Assembly: GCA_024763075.1 (NCBI GenBank)
Contig: JANTGF010000001.1
Location: forward strand, 1 to 64,000
Length of the DNA stretch: 64,000 nucleotides
Origin: Bacteroidales bacterium
GTDB taxonomy: Bacteria; Bacteroidota; Bacteroidia; Bacteroidales; VadinHA17
Direction: 5' to 3'
A program made the position numbers and the translations under genes. Of this stretch, positions 26,656 to 34,272 are shown in pieces. Below the pieces are notes generated by a model. The model had not been told where the DNA came from, made no database searches, and was given only the letters and a program-made list of their open reading frames with translations. The number at the start of each line of letters is the position of its first letter. Position 1 is the first letter of the stretch.

Positions 26656-28125
26656 TTATTTAAATCTGATGCTATACAGATCTGCATCTTTCATAACAAA
26701 ATGAAGTCGTATAGGCCTGTTATTCAATGATGTCAGATCCGGATTTCCTTTCCATGTCACTAATTTTTCTATTTCGTTCCCAATTAGTTCATTGTTGTTT
26801 TCCAGTTCAAATCCTTTTATTTTTTCTCCGTTTATATCCAACAATTCAACCTTTACAGAACCGGCTGCAGAAGTTGAAAAGTTTAATACCAGTGAATCGC
26901 CAGTAAACTTAAATGGTTTTGTGATCAATTCTCCTCCTTTGTAAGGAGCATGTACCGAAGTAAAACCATCTATACGCAGAGAATAGCGATGCAAATGGGC
27001 TGTCGGTTGGGCATAATCCTGATTCACGTAAACTGACATTTCAACCGGACTTGTTTGCACAACATTCAAAGCCGGGTAATTGGAGCGTGATACCCAGTTC
27101 TGTAAACCAATTCCCGGACGAATAAAACCCTCCATAAATGTACGGTCGTATTTATTTCCACCCCTTGTTGTCATAAAGATTGCATCGGAACAATCCTTGA
27201 AATATTTTGGGTTTACATTGAGCTCGTGAGCCTGTTCTTCTGTTAAAACCTGCCTGTGCGGCATAAATCTCGCCGCTATTGAAACATAGATATGCGGAGC
27301 ACGAAAATAGGGTGATGTCTGGTTTGTGTAAAGATGTTCTCTGGGAGTATCGCCAAAATCCATTTCTACAGGTTTAGTCCAGTGAATGAAATCTTCAGAG
27401 CTTGTTTTGCTTACTGTTCTGTATCTTGTTTCTCCGGTTGTCCAACTTCTGAAATAACAGATATACCGGTTTTCAGTTGTGGACCAGAATGCCAGATTTT
27501 GTGAATCGAACGGGCCCCTCATCGGACCTTTTGTGATAAGCGGCTCTTCCTTCACTTTTTGCCAGTGTATGCCATCCGGGGATTTAAAACCCACCAGTCC
27601 GGTCCTTTCCGTACCGGCAATCGCTTTATAAGCTTCATCTGAAGAAATTCCGGGCTTGTTATCAATAAAAGGGGAGAAGTTATGACTAAAAGGTGCATTA
27701 TCTGCTAAGATCACATTATTCTCAAGGCTGCCATATATTTCAAAAATCTTAAGATCAGGCTTTATCCAGTGAACTCCGTCTTTAGATTCTGCATAACAGG
27801 TTGTCTCAGCCGTACTTCCATCTTTTCCTGCTTTTGGCAGACCTCGGTAATAAAGGCGAAATCTATCCTGATCTTTAAGAATAGTTACATAACCACAGAA
27901 GGGGCCTTCCCAGGGTTTATCAAAATAGAGTACAGGGCCCTGATCCTGGGGTGTATGAAGAATTAACCGGGTATTTCTCAGTTCATCAATCAGAAAACTG
28001 TCAACGAATAATTCCAGGCGGGAGCCAATGTTTGGTATTTCATTTTTGGCTGAAACTACAGGGCCTGTCTGACTGTACAAATGTAAACTACAGAAAAACA
28101 GAATAAGGGTCAGGATTGATCTCAT
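26656..28125 (-). CDS. Exported five-bladed propeller glycosidase-like protein (GH32/43-like)
   Basis: A 489-residue protein with signal MRSILTLILFFCSLHLYSQ. After a SRLELFVDSFLIDEL stretch come propeller-like blades with FRLYYRGLP, CYAESKDGVHWIKPD, KSPDGIHWQKVKEEP, FDSQNLAFW and YICYFRSW, in the style of the GH32/GH43/GH68 superfamily. A C-terminal beta-sandwich (about 400-489, VKVELLDINGEKIKGFE) may bind the substrate. It is common in saccharide loci of Bacteroidota and Planctomycetota without a settled function. Catalytic acidic residues of GH32/43 cannot be placed with confidence. Follows, on the same strand, the unrecognised 28146-29327 gene by 20 bp. Confidence 0.7.
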   Translation of the reverse strand: MRSILTLILFFCSLHLYSQTGPVVSAKNEIPNIGSRLELFVDSFLIDELRNTRLILHTPQDQGPVLYFDKPWEGPFCGYVTILKDQDRFRLYYRGLPKAGKDGSTAETTCYAESKDGVHWIKPDLKIFEIYGSLENNVILADNAPFSHNFSPFIDNKPGISSDEAYKAIAGTERTGLVGFKSPDGIHWQKVKEEPLITKGPMRGPFDSQNLAFWSTTENRYICYFRSWTTGETRYRTVSKTSSEDFIHWTKPVEMDFGDTPREHLYTNQTSPYFRAPHIYVSIAARFMPHRQVLTEEQAHELNVNPKYFKDCSDAIFMTTRGGNKYDRTFMEGFIRPGIGLQNWVSRSNYPALNVVQTSPVEMSVYVNQDYAQPTAHLHRYSLRIDGFTSVHAPYKGGELITKPFKFTGDSLVLNFSTSAAGSVKVELLDINGEKIKGFELENNNELIGNEIEKLVTWKGNPDLTSLNNRPIRLHFVMKDADLYSIRFK

Positions 28126-28145
28126 GGATTTATTTTTTAGTTTGT

Positions 28146-29327
28146 TTATTTCAGTTTATCTTTTTTTACCGGTTCAATATTGTCAACAATCCATCTTCGC
28201 ATTTTTTTGCCTTCTTCTGTTTGTTGCGGAAAAGAAATGAAATCCAAAGGGATATTCAGTTCTTCCTCAATACGAACAGCGATGATGGGCCAGATAACTC
28301 CAATATCACCTACAACAGGAATGCTTTTTTCCAAACGGGCAAAACCCGACATTTCCATCCGGAATGGGATATCCATGACCTTTGTTTTTGGCAGGCCTTT
28401 GTCAATAGCCTCCTGAACTGTACCAGAGTTCTTTTCAAAATCCCAGGCTTTCTTTAGGTTGGGATCGGCATCAATCCGGATCAATGACTTTTCTTCCAGG
28501 CTATAAGTGGGAGTTCCTTCCCATTTTGACCAGATACCATGACCTGTGTGGGTCTCAAAGGGTCCGTCGTGAATTTCCTGGGTAAGTGCAACGGCAGATT
28601 CTATAATTACTTCGGCCTCACCCAACATGTGTGCAATTCTTACGGATCGCTCAGCTATGGAAATAGAATCAGCAATGGCGATTCCGGTCATTCCACCTCC
28701 TACCAGCTGAGGTACCGTAACCAGAACGGGAATATTTTTTGCATAACCGGCACCCAACATTGTTTTTGGATCGGCTCCTGCACCGGCGACCATCTCAAAA
28801 GGAATGTCTTGGTTTTTAGCCAGTTGTTGTATTTCTTTTGCAAGGATCTCCGTTCTTAAACCCATAGGATAGGCCATGTTTCCAGCGGCTTTGGTTATGA
28901 TATTTCCATCCTCGTTCATGACTTTATCCATCAGAGAATCGTCAAGCGTCATTTCTTTTCTGATTTCTTCTTTTAAAGCGGGGTTCATTACAGTTACTTC
29001 AAAAATGTCACCATTTGGAAGAATGTCTTTCGAAAATCCCAGTTTCTTACCATCCACCCTCTTTACCTCATCCAATACTCCGGCCATTTCATGGGCAATT
29101 ACGGCAGAGCTGGTAGTCACCCCGTCAATGATTCCTTTATGGATCAGTTCGGCGATCAGGGTGGTTACCCCCTCATGCAGATTGGGTCCACTGCCTGTCA
29201 CTACTACTATTTTCTTTTTATTCTTCTTTGCATTTATAATCCTTTTGATCGCCTCATCCAGGTGTTTTTTTGTTGAATCAGGTAGGTTTTGATAAAGTTG
29301 TTGAATTATACTTCTGTCTTGATCCAT
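28146..29327 (-). CDS. Unrecognised cytoplasmic protein with Rossmann-like N-domain
   Basis: 393 residues from the ATG at 29327; a longer frame to 29474 would run inside the previous gene. No signal peptide or membrane segment, so it should be cytoplasmic, unlike most of its neighbours. Residues about 38-85 hold a KKIVVVTGSGPNLHEG strand and loop, then AELIHKGIIDGVTTSSAVIAHE, which vaguely recalls the deoxyhypusine-synthase/LOR-SDH type NAD-binding fold (G.IDG.TT..AV.H). Later landmarks are AGAGADPKTMLGAGYAKNIP, GGGMTGIAIADS and GPFETHTGHGIW. I do not recognise the family and claim no reaction. Its place between a propeller-toroid gene and a GH-like gene implies a role in sugar-acid or derivative metabolism. 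Confidence 0.75.
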   Translation of the reverse strand: MDQDRSIIQQLYQNLPDSTKKHLDEAIKRIINAKKNKKKIVVVTGSGPNLHEGVTTLIAELIHKGIIDGVTTSSAVIAHEMAGVLDEVKRVDGKKLGFSKDILPNGDIFEVTVMNPALKEEIRKEMTLDDSLMDKVMNEDGNIITKAAGNMAYPMGLRTEILAKEIQQLAKNQDIPFEMVAGAGADPKTMLGAGYAKNIPVLVTVPQLVGGGMTGIAIADSISIAERSVRIAHMLGEAEVIIESAVALTQEIHDGPFETHTGHGIWSKWEGTPTYSLEEKSLIRIDADPNLKKAWDFEKNSGTVQEAIDKGLPKTKVMDIPFRMEMSGFARLEKSIPVVGDIGVIWPIIAVRIEEELNIPLDFISFPQQTEEGKKMRRWIVDNIEPVKKDKLK

Positions 29328-29340
29328 TTTTAAATATTTT

Positions 29341-31551
29341 TTATTCAATATAAGCATAATATCTTCCCATCCAATATGCCAGCAGCCAGTAAACCCCATC
29401 GCTTTCCGTATAACCGCCATCTCCCTGGACTGCTTTCCATGGATTGTTATCCCAGCGCATAATTCCCCTTTCATCGGGTGGAACCAGTCTGCTGGTCTGG
29501 ATGTCTTCTAAAATTGGGAACCGGGTTAAATACAAATCTTCCCGTTTGCTATTATCCACACGCCAGCGAATCAGGTCAAGTGGGTTTTCCTGTAATAATT
29601 TGACTGATTTATCATTATTTAGATTTTTTCCCGAGAAAGCATTGTAGGTAAAATAGAAAAAAGGGCTGTCATCCTCTTTTAATTCCTCATACCAGTTATC
29701 CAGACTTTTATGATATAACTTCAGTAGTTCCGGATCATCTTCATAAAGTAATAAAACAGGGTAGGCAAGTGCCAGTAACTCATCGTCAATGTGTGTTCTC
29801 CATGCGGGAAGTGTAACCAATGCATTTACAATGTTATTTTTGTAGTTATATTCATTTAACAATTTATAGTACTCCTTTTGATAGCCTTCATTTCCACTCA
29901 GGTGATAAGCAAGTTTGAGATAAGAAAGGATTTCCACCGAATTGATATTTCTTTCACTTATCCAGTCCGGATTGTTATTTAAATATTCAGGAGCCCAAAC
30001 ACCCCAGGCAGTGTGTTTCCCATCAATATCAACAAATAAATATTTGTGATCAATAATGTAATCTACAATTTTTAATACATGTTCCTTTATTCTTTTTTTT
30101 TCCTTTTTATCGGCAACAAGATCAAAGTACATCAGATAGCCATACATATGGCCTGTGATCTCATCACTGCTGGTTCCTCTTTTCCATTGCCATTTTCCGT
30201 CTTTTGAGATAATCCACATATTTTCAACTCTTGTAGCACGTGGTTCATGGATCCTTTTGTCTGCCCATTCCCTTTCACTTAGAATTTTATTCGGATTGGC
30301 CATTCTGTTCCAGCTAACCGGGATAACCGTTCTGGCAACAAAACCATCTGTTTCGGTAACCGTTTGCAAAAATTTTAGTGCATTGAATGCTTTCTTTGCA
30401 TTTTCTTTTGCTTTTGGGTTTTTCGTTACAGCAAATCGATAGGATTCCATTGCCAGGTACATACTTGTATATTGGCCGTCATTGTCGTCATCCATGGGTT
30501 CCCAGCTTGTTGTATCTCCCGGGGTTTTGAATCTGCATTTTTCAACCAGCCAGGGTTCACGAATATGTCGCCGGGACATAATATCATAATAATAGTTTGC
30601 TTTTTGTTCCAGGGTCATCTCCTTTTTCTTAATGGCGCTCACCCCGCTTGCAGTAGCAATCCATGCATTCCCCTTTTGATCAAAGCTTATATCCCGAACT
30701 TTATCATTAAGTAACCAACGACGGCTATGTCTTAAAGACCAGGTTTTTCCATCATACCTGGTAACTCCCAGGTCTGTTCCAATCCACATGGATCCATCCG
30801 GGGCTTTTTTGACGCAACGTATCCAGATATTTGGCAAACCATCCTGTGGGGTATAGCTTTTTATGCGTTTGTCATTTTTATAAACGGATACCCCTCCAAG
30901 TCCTCCAATCCACAGCTCTCCGTTCTCATCAAAATCCAGTCCGTAAATATCATCACTCAGTAATTCTTTTTCATTCTGGAATAAAGTGACCTTATCCGGA
31001 GTCTGATGATACAAACCTTTTCCCGTTGCCAGATAATAACTATCCTTACCATCACTGATCAGGCTTCGAAGCGAACGGGAGTAAGGCATATCTTCTTTTT
31101 TAAAAGAGAAACCTTCTGACTTCAGGATTCCATCCGGTCCGATTGTAATAATTCTACCATTTATTTCATTTATTACAGCAAGCGGACCGTTTATAGGTTC
31201 AATTTTTTCAAGTTGTACTCCTCTTTCTTTATATATACCGTTCCAGGCAGCTACCCAGACGATTCCTTCCGAATCAAGGAATAAATCATTTATGGGTCCC
31301 TGATTTATGGAATCAAGCCTCCCGGTCCATTTATTTTTTGAGGATTCCAAGGTAAAAACCCCTGCTTTTGTTCCGGCCCAGACTTTTCCTGATCCGTCCA
31401 CCAAAATACAGCGAACATCATTTCTTTCAAACGAAGATCCCAGTCTGTATGCCTGATGGTATTCCTGTATAAAAAGGGTATCTTTAATTCCGGCATAAGC
31501 CTGAGTCATCACTGAAACCGAGAGAAGAAGCAAGAACCTAAAAGACTTCAT
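29341..31551 (-). CDS. Propeller plus helical-toroid protein, paralogue B
   Basis: A 736-residue exported protein (signal ending MTQAYAG). Propeller repeats occupy about 40-310 (GKVWAGTKAGVFTLESSKN, GELWIGGLGGVSVYKNDK, GSMWIGTDLGVTRYDGKTW, GNAWIATASGV). A linker RRWLLNDKVRDIS and LEQKANYYYDIM is shared with the other copies. The toroid domain begins at about 320: DNDGQYTSMY (356-365), SSDEITGH (461-468), WGVWAPEYLN, HIDDELLALAYP, PLDLIRWRVDNSKREDL and a final WMGRYYAYI. Compared with paralogue A the propeller is longer by about 70 residues. Gap to the previous gene 79 bp, to the next 13 bp. Confidence 0.8.
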   Translation of the reverse strand: MKSFRFLLLLSVSVMTQAYAGIKDTLFIQEYHQAYRLGSSFERNDVRCILVDGSGKVWAGTKAGVFTLESSKNKWTGRLDSINQGPINDLFLDSEGIVWVAAWNGIYKERGVQLEKIEPINGPLAVINEINGRIITIGPDGILKSEGFSFKKEDMPYSRSLRSLISDGKDSYYLATGKGLYHQTPDKVTLFQNEKELLSDDIYGLDFDENGELWIGGLGGVSVYKNDKRIKSYTPQDGLPNIWIRCVKKAPDGSMWIGTDLGVTRYDGKTWSLRHSRRWLLNDKVRDISFDQKGNAWIATASGVSAIKKKEMTLEQKANYYYDIMSRRHIREPWLVEKCRFKTPGDTTSWEPMDDDNDGQYTSMYLAMESYRFAVTKNPKAKENAKKAFNALKFLQTVTETDGFVARTVIPVSWNRMANPNKILSEREWADKRIHEPRATRVENMWIISKDGKWQWKRGTSSDEITGHMYGYLMYFDLVADKKEKKRIKEHVLKIVDYIIDHKYLFVDIDGKHTAWGVWAPEYLNNNPDWISERNINSVEILSYLKLAYHLSGNEGYQKEYYKLLNEYNYKNNIVNALVTLPAWRTHIDDELLALAYPVLLLYEDDPELLKLYHKSLDNWYEELKEDDSPFFYFTYNAFSGKNLNNDKSVKLLQENPLDLIRWRVDNSKREDLYLTRFPILEDIQTSRLVPPDERGIMRWDNNPWKAVQGDGGYTESDGVYWLLAYWMGRYYAYIE

Positions 31552-31630
31552 AAAAACCTGTTTGACAATTTAAACATAGAGTTCAGAAGGTATTTTTAAA
31601 TATGATTGGTTTTAAATTTAGTAAAAAAGA

Positions 31631-32824
31631 TTAAAACCGGTCCTCTTTTAACCGCCATTTGGTACTCATCAGACTGGTCTTTTCGCCTTTTTTGGCAACC
31701 TGATAATAAACGGTTAATATGGATTCGTCATCCAGTTGCACAGATGCCGGATAACCCAGGTCACCGTTCATGGCCGGACTAATCATTATCTCTTTGTCAA
31801 TTTCCCATGTTTTACCTCTATCTTTACTGATGCAGGCTTTTTCTCCAAAAGGTTCTCTGCGTACACCATATGAATTCAGAATCCATCCGTTTTTCAACTG
31901 AATCAGATGCGGAGGGTAACCCCAAATGTTTGTTTTATGGCTGGTTGTCCATGTTTTGCCTCCATCAGAACTTTCTGATTGCCTAAGATATGACTGGCTG
32001 TGGTCTGAAGGATTGTAACGAAACATCACCAGGAGCTTCCCGCTTTTAAGTTCGACCACATGGGGCTCATGAGCCTTTGCGATATCGTCTTCTTCGCTTA
32101 AGGGGATGGAGGAGATCATTTGCCAGGATTTTCCATCATCTGTGGATTGTTCCACGCCTATAAATTTCTCGCCGTCTTTGAAAGCTGTTCCCACATATAA
32201 CAATCTGTCATCAGAAAGTTCAATGGGGCCGTGTGGAGCAGAAACAAGTTGTTTTACAGGATCTTCCCATGTTTTGCCATTGTCTGTTGACCGTCTAGTC
32301 CAGTTCCCCAACCAGTATTTTTTAGTATTTTCATCCAGTTTTTTGGTAATTTGTTTATAATCCGGATGGTTTTCAAAGTATCTTTCGTTATCAAAGGCCA
32401 GAGAGGTAAACCAGTTTACCAACAGGGTACCATTCCTTGTCTCAAGTATTCCGGCATCACGATCATCCAGAGGGGTATCATTTATTGTTTCAGGCTGACT
32501 CCAGGTTTTGCCATTATCGCTGCTTCGGATAATTTGAGTAACCCCATACGGACAAACGTGAGCTTCACGATCACCGGAGAAAACAACTAAAAGTTCTCCT
32601 GATTTGGTTTTTGTTATACTGGGCCAGCCAATATAACGACCGGGTTGTTTGCAGATCACCTTTGTTTCAATAATTTCTGCATATTTTGAGCTATCCCGGG
32701 AGATTACATCCTGATTTTCCTTGTTACTTTGCTTAGAGTTGCAACTCAACAAAAGCGGACCAATTATAAAAACAAGAAGAATAATTAATCCCTGCTTCTG
32801 AAGTAAGAGAGTTTTTCGTGCCAT
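31631..32824 (-). CDS. BNR/sialidase-fold exported protein 1
   Basis: A 397-residue lipoprotein-like protein (hydrophobic run ending PLLLSCNSK). Five Asp-box (SxDxGxTW) motifs are visible: SSDNGKTW, STDNGKTWE, STDDGKSWQ, SSDGGKTWT and SKDRGKTWE, giving a six-bladed sialidase-type propeller of PF13088 kind. FSGDREAHVCPYGVTQ, PHGPIELSDDRLLYVG and AHEPHVVELKSGKLLVMFR are conserved in this subfamily. True sialidase residues (FRIP, the Arg triad) are not all apparent, so sialic acid specificity is not claimed. It lies 12 bp downstream of the DUF3748 gene. Confidence 0.85.
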   Translation of the reverse strand: MARKTLLLQKQGLIILLVFIIGPLLLSCNSKQSNKENQDVISRDSSKYAEIIETKVICKQPGRYIGWPSITKTKSGELLVVFSGDREAHVCPYGVTQIIRSSDNGKTWSQPETINDTPLDDRDAGILETRNGTLLVNWFTSLAFDNERYFENHPDYKQITKKLDENTKKYWLGNWTRRSTDNGKTWEDPVKQLVSAPHGPIELSDDRLLYVGTAFKDGEKFIGVEQSTDDGKSWQMISSIPLSEEDDIAKAHEPHVVELKSGKLLVMFRYNPSDHSQSYLRQSESSDGGKTWTTSHKTNIWGYPPHLIQLKNGWILNSYGVRREPFGEKACISKDRGKTWEIDKEIMISPAMNGDLGYPASVQLDDESILTVYYQVAKKGEKTSLMSTKWRLKEDRF

Positions 32825-32836
32825 TGGTATTTGATT

Positions 32837-34210
32837 TTATTCTTTGATTTTATTCCAGCCAATATCCATAATAAAGATCTGTCGAAAATCGAGTCCTCCT
32901 GCATCCTTCGCTATTTCTCCGTTTGTTTTTTTCGTAGGAATTCTCATTATATATGCCAGCCTGTTACCATCTTTAGAAACGACCAGTTGTTCCCGGATCT
33001 GGTTATCGTCAGAAAGCTGAATGGTTTTACCAAACGGAAGGTCTTCTCCTACATAAGATGTGTAAACATTTCCTCCGCTCAGGTAAAATATCCAGTTGTC
33101 AGAATTATGCCAGCGAACTGCTTCTGCATTTTCTTCAAGACGGGTTACCTGTGTAGCCTCTTTCCCGGAAGCTTTTGCATTTATAATCCAGACCTGGTCA
33201 GTACCCCTTGTATCCTTTGCCAGGAAAGCAATTCTATTCCCATCGAAAGATCCTCTGGCGATTCCGTTTACCTCCATCCCGCTTGTTAATCTTCTGATTG
33301 AAATTCCTTTTGGAGGGAGAGGATAAGTATCCATGGTGCCGGGTATAGCGGTTGTGATATCAATATTCTGAGGAATATCGGCAACAAACAAATCAAAATT
33401 ATAGTCCGTTCCGTTTTCTGCCCGGACTTTTCCAATGAATGCTCTCATGGTACCATCTGCATTTACCCAGGAATCTCCATAAGCCTTTTCAATTTCCCCT
33501 GGTTTTGATTCTCCTTTTTTTGCAGGTTTTAGTATTACGGAAAAATATTGGGTATAACCTTCAGGAGTATTTTCATCCGGTTGCATAAAGCCAATGGTAC
33601 GGTCGATGTTCTGAACAAGAAAATCATCGTAAGTAAATCCTATCCTGTTCCCGTTCCGGGAATATTCATGCCGGTGTGTACCTCCCCGGTGAGCGCCCGG
33701 TGTGGTTTTTTGATGAGTAATATCCCGCATATCCACTTTATTGGATATTTTTTTACCGTCACCATCTACTTCAAGGGCGGTCCGGTTTCTGATATTGTAA
33801 TACCCCCGCTTTTCAACCTCACTGACCATGGGCCCATGGATAAATATTACTTTGTTTTTTGAGGGATGGTAAGATACTGCTGCAACACCCGGAGCAGGAT
33901 TATCACCGGTGATGGATTCCGGTTCCCACAGTATGGTTTCTTTTCCGGTGGCTATTTCAACTTTTTCAATGGATTTTGAGTTTCCCAGATTCTCATTAAA
34001 TACAGTTCCACGGGTATCGTAACAAAGAAATTTGTCATCGGGAGAAAAATTATCATTGTTATCCAGTGCATGTGTTTTGGGAGAGAAAGTAACCTGCTTT
34101 TCGTTCATTGGAATGATTGTTTTGTTGTTTTTTGTTTCCGGATGCTTGCATTTTGTGAACACGCCAACGAAAACAATAAAGGTCAGGAGTATGCTAAAAG
34201 CTCTTTTCAT
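32837..34210 (-). CDS. DUF3748 (YidR-like) propeller protein
   Basis: A 457-residue lipoprotein-like protein (hydrophobic run then FTKCKHPE). It has TolB/oligogalacturonide-lyase-like propeller blades: QVTFSPKTHALDNNDNFSPD, FLCYDTRGTVFNEN, YHPSKNKVIFIHGP, HRHEYSRNGNRIGFTYDD, SFDGNRIAFLAKDTRG, VSKDGNRLAYIMR. The opening QVTFSPKTHALDNND is the mark of DUF3748, whose E. coli member YidR is near galactonate genes. The THRHEYS cluster of histidines may bind a metal as in oligogalacturonide lyase, but this is inference. Role: a periplasmic oligosaccharide lyase or binding protein. Confidence 0.8.
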   Translation of the reverse strand: MKRAFSILLTFIVFVGVFTKCKHPETKNNKTIIPMNEKQVTFSPKTHALDNNDNFSPDDKFLCYDTRGTVFNENLGNSKSIEKVEIATGKETILWEPESITGDNPAPGVAAVSYHPSKNKVIFIHGPMVSEVEKRGYYNIRNRTALEVDGDGKKISNKVDMRDITHQKTTPGAHRGGTHRHEYSRNGNRIGFTYDDFLVQNIDRTIGFMQPDENTPEGYTQYFSVILKPAKKGESKPGEIEKAYGDSWVNADGTMRAFIGKVRAENGTDYNFDLFVADIPQNIDITTAIPGTMDTYPLPPKGISIRRLTSGMEVNGIARGSFDGNRIAFLAKDTRGTDQVWIINAKASGKEATQVTRLEENAEAVRWHNSDNWIFYLSGGNVYTSYVGEDLPFGKTIQLSDDNQIREQLVVSKDGNRLAYIMRIPTKKTNGEIAKDAGGLDFRQIFIMDIGWNKIKE

Positions 34211-34272
34211 AATCTATTAAGGTTCGATTTACAAGCAAATTTCAGAAATTTTCTCATTGCAATTTACATTCA

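Noticed and set aside
29328-29474. Longer start for the unrecognised cytoplasmic gene
   Set aside because: The extension lies within the coding sequence of propeller-toroid B in another frame and does not look like protein of this family; ATG at 29327 is natural.
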